Positions 37,559 through 46,786 of a stretch of DNA of 64,000 bases are shown here, one piece after another. Under the pieces are notes generated by a model. The model ran no database searches, was not told the origin of the DNA, and saw only the letters and a list, made by a program, of their open reading frames with translations. A program made the position numbers and the translations under genes. Position 1 is the stretch's first letter, and the number at the start of each line of letters is the position of its first letter. The DNA comes from Phycisphaerales bacterium (GTDB taxonomy: Bacteria; Planctomycetota; Phycisphaerae; Tepidisphaerales; Tepidisphaeraceae), in contig JADLCB010000025.1 of the NCBI GenBank assembly GCA_020847375.1, forward strand, positions 1-64,000. The letters are read 5' to 3'.

Positions 37559-38436
37559 CGACACTCAACCTCCTTATCGTCCACTTGAGCAATCCGGGTA
37601 CAATCCATTCCCAATCCGGCTGTTCTCGCTTCATCAATCAGATTGGCCTGCGCACCCACACTCGCCATTCTGATTAGTTTCCTCAGCCGAACCTCAAGCG
37701 GACTCATCATAATTATTAATCACGTCCATCTGCAAAAATTACCAGCGGGCAACTAATTTCAACGCACAGATCGACCCATAACGCAAAGTCGATTCCATTC
37801 GCTTTAACATTCATCAAACCGCTGACAATTCAACTACATCCTGTTAGCAAACTCACACAAATCCGTCGTGTTGAACTTATCCTGCGACACCGATCAGTCT
37901 AATTCGGCGTCACCACGACATTTTGACTCAACTTCTTCGCTTATATCGGGCTTTCTTAGCCGGCTTATCAGCCTCAGCCATCGAAAACCCGATTAAAACA
38001 CTATACCTCACAAATACATCGAAACCCAATTTAGCAAGATTTATGCCAGCACTCGACATTGTATTTTATTGCTGAAAAACTGCGGGATTTCGATTCATTT
38101 CTACTTAAGGAACCAATTCGTCCAATCATCGGTCATCTGATCGATCAGGCCTGAAAACCGACTTTATTATCGGCCTTAGCCCATGACCCGCCAAAATTCA
38201 GCGTGTCGTTAACCAGACACCGCAAACCGGGTAAAGGTTTGCTCAGTTTATTTTGTATCGGTCAAATACTCCGTCAAACCCAAATATCTGTAGCACCACC
38301 GCACCGGCGTCACTCGGCACCGATCAAACCAAAATTGTACTGTCGAAAAAGCATTTTCTCGCAATTTTGTAGGCTTTCCCAGTCCGCAATCTCCACCATC
38401 GCCCCATTGCGCTGCGCAGTTCGGCTGCGCCAACGA
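37559..38436. other. 878-base gap without a recognised gene in the polysaccharide locus
   Basis: No convincing long reading frame lies here on either strand, although both flanking genes are on the minus strand. It is more AT-rich than the neighbours. Seen within it: a 12-base palindrome CTGATCGATCAG (38137-38148); a minus-strand -35-like TTGACG (38272-38277) without a good -10; and a 17-codon minus-strand frame at 37928-37981 with a Lys/Arg-rich product. It may be a long leader or regulatory region for the glycosyltransferase genes, or a remnant of a lost gene. Confidence 0.6.
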
Positions 38437-40440
38437 TCACCGGCCGTCGATTTCTGATGGTATCAACCGCCGTGCCGGTGCCACCGACGGACGAACCGTA
38501 CCGCTGGTGATCGTCACCGCGTTGATCGCCTGCCCGTAATACCCGTAACCGCTGTAGAATCCGCTGCGACTCTTACCGCGCGATACATCGTTGACGATAC
38601 ATCCCAGCAGCCTGGCTCCGACGCTGTTCAGTGCATCGCGGGCATATTCGCTGTGTTTGCGTGTCGTCTTGTCTGCTCGCAGCACAATCACCGTGGCATC
38701 GCACAGCGCACTGAGAATCCGCGCATCGGTCACCGCGTTCACCGGCGGCGAATCGATGATGATGTGGTCATATTTCAACGACAATTCATCAACCATGTCG
38801 CTGAACGCCTGGCTATTGAGAATCTCCGAAGGATTCAACGGGATCGGCCCGCTGGCCAGCAGATCCAAGCCTTCAATCGCGGTGTGTTGAACCGCCTTTT
38901 CCAAAGGTTCACGCCCTGCCAATACGGTGCTGACCCCTACCGCATCATCCACTTCAAAAATCGAATGTTGCGTTGGTTTGCGGAAATCGCAATCCAAGAG
39001 CAGCGTACGCTGACCAGCCTGCGCCATCGAAATCGCCAGATTGCTGGCACTGGTGCTCTTACCATCGCCGGGCATGGCGCTGGTAACCAGCAGCGTCTTG
39101 CTGCGATCTGAACGGGCGCCGAAATAGACCGCTGTGCGCACCGTGCGATACGATTCAGCCACTTCGCTCATCGGGTCGAGAAATACACGCTTGCCACGCT
39201 GGGCAACGCTCAACCGGCGACTCATGTGCGGAATTGTCCCCAGCACCGCCACACCCAGCGTCGCCATCACTTCCTCAGCACTGCGCAGACGCTGATCCAT
39301 CCAATCGCGCAGCAATCCCAGACCTGTTCCCAGCACCAGACCCACCGCCAGGGCGATGGCCAGCACGATTGATTTTTTTGGTGAATACTGCAAGGCATCG
39401 ATATCGCTGGTGGCGTTATCCAATATCTCCACCGAAGCAACCTGGTTGCCCTCCTCCATCTTCATCAACTGCTCGGAAATCCGGCGTTCCAGCTCACGAC
39501 TCATCTCGTCCAGACGATTCGCCTGTGTCTCCAACCGCGAAAACTTGCGGGCATTGCCCCCCAGTTGCGATGCAGCCGTCTCCTCGTCAGACACCAATGT
39601 TTCCAACCGCTTGACCTGCCCGGAAGCCGCCTCCCACTGGCGCTTCAGTACCGCCGATGGCGCATTTTGATAGGCGATGCTCGTGCGAATTTCCGCGATA
39701 CGCGCTTCAGCCAGTTCCGCGTTAAACCGCTGCAGATTCTGATAGGCTGTCCCGCCACGCTGTTCGTCGATATTGATACTTGGATTGGCCTGCAGGAATT
39801 TATCCAGCTCAGTCTGAATCGACTTATACTCCTGCTGCACCTCTTTGTATTTGTCCTGCATGATGGTCAACACCGCGCTCTGCACATCCTTGCGCCGGCT
39901 GGCGATGTCCGCCATGTACGAATCGACCACGGTATTAACAATCTTGGCTGCTTCTTCAGGATAAGGTGACTCGAACCCCACCGAAATCAGATTGTCGCGC
40001 TTGCCCACTTCGATCCGCAGCTCTTTTTTCAGTTTCAACAGGGCATTACCGCGCAATGATTCCAGTTGATTCAGACCATTGGCCTGGATCGTATCACTGA
40101 GAAAACGGGCGGAAATCATGCGTCCCGCCTGCTGATACAGGAATGACTCCGTCAACCCCGTCCCCTGGGCTGAACTGATCGCTGCAGCCGACGGCTCCAC
40201 CGCCAGCTTCGCTTCGGTGTAGTAAACCCGCTGAACCTTATCCAGATAAGCGAATCCCCCTGCAATGGCCATGACCATGACCACAATTACGATCAGCTTG
40301 CGCCGCCACAACACCTGCAGCAACCCCGCCTCAGGCGCATCGGGTTGCTGGTGCGGCATCTGGGCCATCATGGGCATTTGAATCGCCAGCGGCTGCGGAC
40401 GATATCCGACAATGGCGTTGGGATCATGTCCGTACGTCAT
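38437..40440 (-). CDS. Exopolysaccharide co-polymerase/tyrosine autokinase (Wzz-BY-kinase)
   Basis: Controls chain length and export of exopolysaccharide through autophosphorylation. The N-terminal Wzz domain has membrane helix 1 near residue 47-66, a long coiled-coil outer part, and helix 2 after YSPKKS. The kinase domain has Walker A SAMPGDGKSTSASNLA, A' LLLDCDFRKP and B IIIDSPP. The C-terminal Tyr cluster (GFYSGYGYYG) is the likely phosphorylation site. AGGGAG lies four bases before the ATG at 40440. It leads the polysaccharide gene set on the minus strand. Confidence 0.93.
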   Translation of the reverse strand: MTYGHDPNAIVGYRPQPLAIQMPMMAQMPHQQPDAPEAGLLQVLWRRKLIVIVVMVMAIAGGFAYLDKVQRVYYTEAKLAVEPSAAAISSAQGTGLTESFLYQQAGRMISARFLSDTIQANGLNQLESLRGNALLKLKKELRIEVGKRDNLISVGFESPYPEEAAKIVNTVVDSYMADIASRRKDVQSAVLTIMQDKYKEVQQEYKSIQTELDKFLQANPSINIDEQRGGTAYQNLQRFNAELAEARIAEIRTSIAYQNAPSAVLKRQWEAASGQVKRLETLVSDEETAASQLGGNARKFSRLETQANRLDEMSRELERRISEQLMKMEEGNQVASVEILDNATSDIDALQYSPKKSIVLAIALAVGLVLGTGLGLLRDWMDQRLRSAEEVMATLGVAVLGTIPHMSRRLSVAQRGKRVFLDPMSEVAESYRTVRTAVYFGARSDRSKTLLVTSAMPGDGKSTSASNLAISMAQAGQRTLLLDCDFRKPTQHSIFEVDDAVGVSTVLAGREPLEKAVQHTAIEGLDLLASGPIPLNPSEILNSQAFSDMVDELSLKYDHIIIDSPPVNAVTDARILSALCDATVIVLRADKTTRKHSEYARDALNSVGARLLGCIVNDVSRGKSRSGFYSGYGYYGQAINAVTITSGTVRPSVAPARRLIPSEIDGR

Positions 40441-40631
40441 ACTTCTCCCTTACCAGAAGGTCGCTTACTGATCTTCTTGTTGGCTTCGATAAAAACACCG
40501 GGTGATACACCATCCGGTCGTTCCATCGAGCGGTAATTCTGGCTGTCTACTGGCATACTATCGGTATGTTTGTGGTCTAACATTGGCAACAAATACCGCG
40601 AAATTCGCTTTGGCTGATAAATCCAGACCAT
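40437..40631 (-). CDS. Possible small protein coupled to the tyrosine kinase gene
   Basis: A 64-codon frame whose stop overlaps the start of the BY-kinase gene in an ATGA arrangement, typical of coupled genes. The product is basic with no membrane helix or known motif. No ribosome-binding site precedes the ATG at 40631. Existence is uncertain: the overlap is suggestive and the frame is short. Confidence 0.35.
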   Translation of the reverse strand: MVWIYQPKRISRYLLPMLDHKHTDSMPVDSQNYRSMERPDGVSPGVFIEANKKISKRPSGKGEV

Positions 40632-40999
40632 GATAATCGGACGATCGCCTTGAATTGGTCAATCCTACGCCAATTCAGCGCCGCGATAAAACGACCTGTT
40701 TTTTGAAAATTCGCCCAACCAGCGCTTGAGCACCATCGTCTATTTCCGCCGAAGATGCTCTATTTTCCCCGTCCCTGCGCCTGTCGAACCAAAGCCGTTC
40801 ACAGCATATTGCCATGAAATTCATTCATTGTCGAGCAAATTAGGCGGATTTCTTCACCCGTCCCATAAAGAACCCGCGTCAATACCTGCAACCGTGAGAT
40901 GCTGTGATTATTCTTTGCGACTGTTCCGCCACCAGGTACGACAGTTCGCCGTAATCGGTCTTCGCGCCATCCTGTACCATTGGCGCCGGCAGATTAGTC
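40632..40999. other. 368-base gap, nothing recognised
   Basis: Between the small frame upstream of the BY-kinase and the M50 protease gene. No gene, strong hairpin or clear promoter was seen. A promoter for the polysaccharide set on the minus strand would be expected here. Confidence 0.5.
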
Positions 41000-42022
41000 T
41001 CATTGTGTCTTTTGGCGCAACCTCGACAATTCCGCATCCCGCTGTCGCTGACGCTGCGTTGCTTTTTTCAACGCTCGTTTTTCCATCCAATTCAATGACT
41101 GCAGCCCCTGCGCGGACACTTTCGCCAAAATATGGTCGATCTGCTCCTGCTCCTTTTTCGCCTGAGTTTCCAGCCGACGCCGCTGACGCAGGTTCTTTTC
41201 ATGATCGCCGCGGGTGCTGCTTGATCTTCTTGATGAACCCGCATCAAAACCGGCTGCATCTTCCTCACTAAAACCCCATGGCCCCTGCGCCACCAGCATC
41301 CGCTTCATCTGCAAACAATTCAACAGGCAGTTGATGGCGATAACAATCAGAAGCACACCACCCACCAGCGACCCCAGCGACGCAACCCCCGCCATGATCA
41401 TTAGAACCGACCCCGCCAAACCGATATTCACCGTCATCAGCATCGATTGATGATACCCCAGCTTCGGCCACAGGATCGACTGCAGAAGCTGCCCACCATC
41501 CAGCGGAAATACCGGCAATAGATTAAACAGCAACAAAAAGTAGCTGATCGAATAAATCCAGAATAAATACGGCGCGATACTCGTCAGCGGACTGGCCGGT
41601 AAACGCCCCAGCGCCAGACCAAATTGACTCGGCCAGAACAACCATTGCCCCATGGTCAAATAAAGTCCGATCCCGCAGACCAGGCAGATGATCACATTCA
41701 CCAGCGGCCCACCCGCCACCGTGACAAACGTCGGCCACGGCCGCCGCCGCGCATACGCCATGGCCAAACCGCCCAGTGGTGTCAACAGAATCTCGTCGGC
41801 ACTACCCCCTGTCCAGCGGGCAGCGAAACAATGACCAAACTCGTGCAGCAGCACAATCACAAACAGCGACAGCACCGAAGCCATTCGATTAAAAAACGTA
41901 TCGCCGCCGCTCCATCCCAGCAGCAACACCAGCGCCCCGATGACAATCAATGACGCATGCGCGCGCACGCGAATGCCAAAAACGGTAAACAACTGCACCG
42001 AACCCGTCCACAACCAGTGCAT
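41000..42022 (-). CDS. Site-2 protease-like M50 family metallopeptidase
   Basis: An intramembrane zinc metalloprotease. The zinc motif HEFGH lies in a membrane helix, and the second ligand aspartate is in PVFPLDGGQLL. About six membrane helices are present. The C-terminal cytosolic tail is strongly charged and ends in a short helical domain (IDHILAKVSAQGLQSL followed by NWMEKRALKK) like that of other planctomycete membrane proteases. I chose the ATG at 42022 over the TTG at 42115, which would add a polar stretch and overlap the Nudix gene. Such proteases often cleave anti-sigma factors or clear signal peptides; the substrate is unknown. Confidence 0.86.
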   Translation of the reverse strand: MHWLWTGSVQLFTVFGIRVRAHASLIVIGALVLLLGWSGGDTFFNRMASVLSLFVIVLLHEFGHCFAARWTGGSADEILLTPLGGLAMAYARRRPWPTFVTVAGGPLVNVIICLVCGIGLYLTMGQWLFWPSQFGLALGRLPASPLTSIAPYLFWIYSISYFLLLFNLLPVFPLDGGQLLQSILWPKLGYHQSMLMTVNIGLAGSVLMIMAGVASLGSLVGGVLLIVIAINCLLNCLQMKRMLVAQGPWGFSEEDAAGFDAGSSRRSSSTRGDHEKNLRQRRRLETQAKKEQEQIDHILAKVSAQGLQSLNWMEKRALKKATQRQRQRDAELSRLRQKTQ

Positions 42023-42098
42023 CGCGCGCAACACGGGATTATTCTCACCCGATCGCCCTTCACGATAATATGATCTATCCTGCCAGCCCAAGCACAAC

Positions 42099-42698
42099 TC
42101 ACTTTCTCTCGTCAACCAGACCGATTCGCTCGCTATCGGGCGCCTCGTTCGTCTTCATCACCCCTTTATCCCGATGAAACATCACATAGCTCAGGATCGT
42201 CGCGATGGTCTTGCCATCAGCGATTGCGCCCGAACGGATCATATCCACCGCTTCATCCAGCAATACGGCACTAACTTCGATTTCCTCGCCTTCCTCCAGC
42301 ATCTGTCGATGCCGTTGCAGATCATAGGCTGCAAAAGCGTAAAGTCGCTCGCTCAACACCCCCGGCGAAGCATAAAACGAACCCAAAGGCGCCAGCCGCT
42401 GCGCCAAATATCCTGTCTCCTCCAATAATTCACGACCTGCACAATTGATCGGCAGTTCCCCCTTTTCCAGGGTTCCCGCCGGCAGTTCCAGCAACGATTC
42501 TTCCACCGCGTAACGGCGGGTGCGAATCAGCAAAATGTGCTGATCATCCAGAATGGGCAGAATCACCACCGCACCGGGATGCACAACCACTTCCCGCGTA
42601 TGTCGCCGCCCTCCTTCCGGAGGTTGGTAATGCCTCAGTTCCAAGCTGATTTTCCTGCCCGTGTACAGTACCTGCCTGTCAATCAACTGCATCGCCAT
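42099..42698 (-). CDS. Nudix hydrolase, ADP-ribose pyrophosphatase type
   Basis: Hydrolyses a nucleoside diphosphate linked to another moiety, most likely ADP-ribose or a nucleotide sugar. The Nudix box fits completely: G-x5-E then RELLEETGYLA, starting at GTLEKGE (about residue 77). The N-terminal beta-strand part (RQVLYTGRKISLELRHYQ) and size match the ADP-ribose pyrophosphatase group. It is followed at once by the M50 protease gene on the same strand. Confidence 0.9.
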   Translation of the reverse strand: MAMQLIDRQVLYTGRKISLELRHYQPPEGGRRHTREVVVHPGAVVILPILDDQHILLIRTRRYAVEESLLELPAGTLEKGELPINCAGRELLEETGYLAQRLAPLGSFYASPGVLSERLYAFAAYDLQRHRQMLEEGEEIEVSAVLLDEAVDMIRSGAIADGKTIATILSYVMFHRDKGVMKTNEAPDSERIGLVDERK

Positions 42699-42952
42699 GG
42701 TTTGATTATAGAGCTATTTGATCGTCTGGCGATATCGCGCCCGACTGATCTGTGTCCATCATGGCCTGCCCAACCTGCCATCGGCGGACAATCAGAGTTC
42801 ATTGGCCCCATTTGAGCACCTTGACCATGAAGCTATTGACCTTATTTCAATATTTCCGGAATTGCGCGATGCTGAAGTCCATGAAATGAGGTGGTTGCAG
42901 ACCGCTGGTTACGACTATAATCCGCACTGACCTTCATACGAGGAAAATAAGC

Positions 42953-44245
42953 ATGATTCCAGAACCACCGTCCGGCCAAAACCCGATTGGTTCAAATACG
43001 CCAGCCAACCCGCCGCAAGCAGCGCCCGCTGGTGGCCAATCCCCCCCGCCTGGAGGCTGGTCGCCACCGCCAATTCCACCCAGCGCAAGTGCTCGCCCAT
43101 CATCCGGATCGATCCCCGGCGCAAATGCCGGCACTGGTTATTTTTCAGGCGGTACACCGCCGACTGGCTGGGGGTCAGTACCACCCACGCCACCCGGCGG
43201 CCCGTTTATTCCGATGATGTTTCCCCCACCACCACCGCCGCGGAAATCAGCATTAGGCAGCTTCGCCCGAACCACGTTCACCACGCTGGCTGGCCTGCTG
43301 GTGCTGGCGTCGATCACGTTGAACATTTATCTGCTGCTGTGGCTGGTTGCATCGACCAGCTCGGGTATCGACACCACCGTGATTGAAGATGGCAGGGTCA
43401 GTAACACAATCGCCATTATTCCCGTCCGGGGAGTGATTCTCGATGGAACCGTCACGACCTTTGCAAACATGATCAAGCAGGCAGAGGATAACCCTGATGT
43501 CCAGGCGATCATTATCGATATGGACACGCCAGGCGGTTCGGTAACCGCATCCGACGAAATCTACCATCGCATCCAATTATTCAAGGATCGCACCCACCTG
43601 CCCGTGATTGTGTCGATGCGCGCAATGGGGACCAGCGGCGGATATTACATCGCCTGCGGTGCCGATTACATTTTTGCCCAGCGCTCGACCATGACCGGCA
43701 ATATCGGCGTCATGATGTCCCGCTTTAATTTGTCGAAGTTCGCGCAGGAACATGGAATTGAAGACAACTCGATGCACTCCACCGGCGCTGATTTCAAAAC
43801 AGCCGGTTCGATGTGGCGCCCGGAAACCCCGCAGGAACATGCGTACCTGCAGGATTTGATCGACAACGCTTTTGCACAGTTCAAACAGGTCATCAAAGCC
43901 AATCGCGGGGCAACGCTCGATCAATCTTCATCAGAATCCGTCGATGCAAAGCTCGATCGCATCGCCAATGGCAAGGTTTATATGGCAACCCAGGCTCTGC
44001 AACTGGGTCTGATCGACGAAATTGGTTATCTGGATGATGCGCTGGCACACGCCAAAAAACAGATCGGGCAGGCCGAACCGCGCATTATCCGCTATGATCA
44101 GCCGCGTGGATTACTGTCATCCCTTAACGTTCAATCATTGCTGGGCGCCCCGGCAGCCCAGGGTAATGTCAATATTCAGATCGATCACAATTTGATCGAA
44201 GAAATTACCCGGCCACGACTGATGTACCTGTGGCGTGCCTATTGA
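42953..44245 (+). CDS. sppA: Signal peptide peptidase SppA-like serine protease (S49)
   Basis: A membrane-bound Ser/Lys protease that degrades leftover signal peptides or membrane proteins. One membrane helix is near residues 110-132. The nucleophile is the serine of AMGTSGGYYIA, and the general-base lysine is in GADFKTAGS 54 residues later, the spacing seen in the short SppA form. The preceding 95 residues are very Pro/Gly-rich with no domain, an unusual cytosolic extension. Length 430 is longer than the usual 300-350 for this reason. A GAGGA-like site precedes the ATG at 42953. Confidence 0.93.
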   Translation: MIPEPPSGQNPIGSNTPANPPQAAPAGGQSPPPGGWSPPPIPPSASARPSSGSIPGANAGTGYFSGGTPPTGWGSVPPTPPGGPFIPMMFPPPPPPRKSALGSFARTTFTTLAGLLVLASITLNIYLLLWLVASTSSGIDTTVIEDGRVSNTIAIIPVRGVILDGTVTTFANMIKQAEDNPDVQAIIIDMDTPGGSVTASDEIYHRIQLFKDRTHLPVIVSMRAMGTSGGYYIACGADYIFAQRSTMTGNIGVMMSRFNLSKFAQEHGIEDNSMHSTGADFKTAGSMWRPETPQEHAYLQDLIDNAFAQFKQVIKANRGATLDQSSSESVDAKLDRIANGKVYMATQALQLGLIDEIGYLDDALAHAKKQIGQAEPRIIRYDQPRGLLSSLNVQSLLGAPAAQGNVNIQIDHNLIEEITRPRLMYLWRAY

Positions 44246-44321
44246 TCGCACACTACCCCCGATTGCAGCAACAGTGCGCGCCGATGAAGCCGGCCGCTGC
44301 ACAAAACCCAGAGGACAAACG

Positions 44322-46664
44322 ATGCGCTGGAATCAACACGGCAAGTTAATCACCCGATTTGTAACGATATTTCTCCTGCTGGTAGCGCCCGCATACGCGC
44401 AGCAGTCGCCGGCCGGCAGCACGGAACCACCCGTTGATCCCGCCGCAGTCGCAACCGCTATTCGTCAGAATATTGAGTTCCTCTATTCCGCTCAGAAACC
44501 TGACGGCAGTTGGGAGCTTCAGCCATTGCGCGACCCCGCGCAACCTTCACATTCCATCGCCGGCGGCCAATGGGGCGGTATGACAGCTTTGACAACGTAC
44601 GCCCTGCTGGCCAGTGGCGAAAGTCCGCAGGATCCGCGCATCGCCCGGGCAATTACCTGGTTGAAAAATGCCGACATGATCGGGACATACGCCCTGGGCA
44701 TGCGGGCGCAGATCTGGAGGTATCTACCTAAAAACCAGGAGACGTTTAACTACGCCAAGCGCGACTGGTTATTGTTCGCCCAGGGCATCCGGCAGGATCC
44801 CAAACAAACGGGATTCGGAACATACGATTATTTAACAACTGATCGTTCGCAGCGCGTGGATCTGAGCGCCAGTCAGTACGGCGTGTTGGGTGCCTGGGGC
44901 GCTGCCCAAGCCGGTGTGGAAGTTCCCCTGGCCTACTGGATGGCGGTCGATACCGCCTGGCGCCGATGGCAGGTCGTCGCCAATACCGGGGGATGGGCGT
45001 ACACGGGAACCCCCAACGACGCACATCCTGTCAATCTGCCCATGACCACCGCCGGCGTTGCGACACTGTTTATTACCCAGGATTTCACCAGCGCCGCCCA
45101 AGCCATCAAGTGCAACGGTAATTACACCAACCCCAATCTCGAAGCCGGATTGAAATGGCTGCAGGATCACATCGGTGATTTATTGAAATCCGATGCCCAA
45201 AAAAACCAGAATCCCTATTACACCCTGTATGGGATTGAACGCATCGGAGTCGCCTCAGGGTTGAAATACTTCGGAACGGTTGACTGGTTTCAATTGGGCG
45301 CCAAGTGGTTGCTGGCCAGGCAGAATCAGCAAAGCAAAGCGTGGGGCGACTATGGCACCAGCTCATTCGCCAACAACTCCTTCGCCCTGCTGTTTCTCTC
45401 GCGTGGCAGCGCACCGGTTGCAATCAACAAGCTGCAATATGAACTCATTAATCTCAAGCCCGGCGTAGCCACCAACTGGGTGCAGCGCCCACGCGACATT
45501 GCCAATGTGACCGCGTGGATGGGTAATCAAATTGAGCGTCCCATGAACTGGCAGATCGTCAATCTGAAAGTGGCTGCCAGCGATTTGCACGATGCCCCGA
45601 TGCTCTATATCGCCGGCAATCAGAAACTGCAGTTTTCGCCTGAAGACGAAGCCAAACTGAAACAGTATGTCCAGCAAGGCGGGTTGATCGTTGGCAACCC
45701 CGACTGCAACGACCGCATTTTTTCCACCAGTTTTCGTGACCTGGGCAGGCGACTATTCGACTTGGATTTCCGTGAGCTGCCCTACGATCATCTGCTCTAC
45801 ACGATCCATTTCAAACGCGAATCCATGCGCAAAAAACCGCGCTGGCAAAGTCTGGGTAACGGCGCACGTGAATATATGATCCTGCTTGACGGCGACTACG
45901 CCCGCAGTTGGCAGGGACAGGATCATGGCGCGGGTGAAAGCGATTTTCAGATGATGCTCAATCTCTTTCAGTATGCCGTTGACAGTGGCAGCATGCGCGC
46001 CAAAGGCACGGCCCATATTGTCCTGCCCCGACCGGGCATCACACCGCGGCAGACGATCAAAGTGGCGCGCGGACAGTACGACGGCGCATGGAATCCTGAA
46101 CCCGGCGGCTGGCAGCGCCTGAACGCCATCATGCTCAACACTGCTTCCACCGCCCTTGACGTGATACCGGTGAAACTGGCCAGCGAGCCGATTCCAGGCG
46201 ATGTCAAAGTTCTCCACCTCACCGGCACGGGCCTGATGAATCTCGATGAAGCCGCCCGCAAGACGATCAGCAGTTTTGTCGAGGGCGGCGGTACGCTGGT
46301 CATCGATGCTGCCGGTGGCAATGGCGAGTTTGTCAGTTCGGCAGATCAATTATTGCAAAGCCTCTGGCCCGAACAATACAAGCAACTCGATCAACCGCTC
46401 AAAATTGACAACCCTCTGTTCGCCGCCGGTGGAACAGCCATGAAAGAGTTCCGTTATCGTGGTGGTGTTCGCTCCGCCGCGGGGCTGCGCCTGCCGAGTC
46501 TGCGCGGTATCGAAATCAACGGCCGACTGGCTGTTCTCTACAGCCGCGAAGATATCAGCGTGGGTCTGGTGGGTATGGCGATTGCCGGTGTCGCCGGTTA
46601 TGACCCCGCCACCGCGACCGACCTGATGAAAAATATCCTGATTTACGCCAATAAATCGAAATAG
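44322..46664 (+). CDS. DUF4159 protein with prenyltransferase-like repeats
   Basis: A secreted protein common in planctomycetes, without a known function. A signal peptide ending near APAYA opens the form starting at the ATG at 44322 (GAGGA upstream; the earlier codon at 44235 would overlap sppA). The first half carries alpha/alpha-barrel repeats of the prenyltransferase/squalene-oxidase type (QNIEFLYSAQKPDGSWEL; GGMTALTTYALLASGES; GVATLFITQD). DUF4159 follows from about residue 420 of this form, with DAPMLYIAGNQKLQFS and GGLIVGNPDCND. A second Rossmann-like part, with GGTLVIDAAGG, lies near the end. Confidence 0.83.
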   Translation: MRWNQHGKLITRFVTIFLLLVAPAYAQQSPAGSTEPPVDPAAVATAIRQNIEFLYSAQKPDGSWELQPLRDPAQPSHSIAGGQWGGMTALTTYALLASGESPQDPRIARAITWLKNADMIGTYALGMRAQIWRYLPKNQETFNYAKRDWLLFAQGIRQDPKQTGFGTYDYLTTDRSQRVDLSASQYGVLGAWGAAQAGVEVPLAYWMAVDTAWRRWQVVANTGGWAYTGTPNDAHPVNLPMTTAGVATLFITQDFTSAAQAIKCNGNYTNPNLEAGLKWLQDHIGDLLKSDAQKNQNPYYTLYGIERIGVASGLKYFGTVDWFQLGAKWLLARQNQQSKAWGDYGTSSFANNSFALLFLSRGSAPVAINKLQYELINLKPGVATNWVQRPRDIANVTAWMGNQIERPMNWQIVNLKVAASDLHDAPMLYIAGNQKLQFSPEDEAKLKQYVQQGGLIVGNPDCNDRIFSTSFRDLGRRLFDLDFRELPYDHLLYTIHFKRESMRKKPRWQSLGNGAREYMILLDGDYARSWQGQDHGAGESDFQMMLNLFQYAVDSGSMRAKGTAHIVLPRPGITPRQTIKVARGQYDGAWNPEPGGWQRLNAIMLNTASTALDVIPVKLASEPIPGDVKVLHLTGTGLMNLDEAARKTISSFVEGGGTLVIDAAGGNGEFVSSADQLLQSLWPEQYKQLDQPLKIDNPLFAAGGTAMKEFRYRGGVRSAAGLRLPSLRGIEINGRLAVLYSREDISVGLVGMAIAGVAGYDPATATDLMKNILIYANKSK

Positions 46665-46786
46665 CACCCTCTGGTGATCCAGCCAGCTCCGACCGGAGGA
46701 TCATCGGTCATCGCTGCCAAGACCACGATCGTCATTGCGACGGCCAACACGATTCTGCGCCGCTCGACGCAATCGGCGCAATCGCC

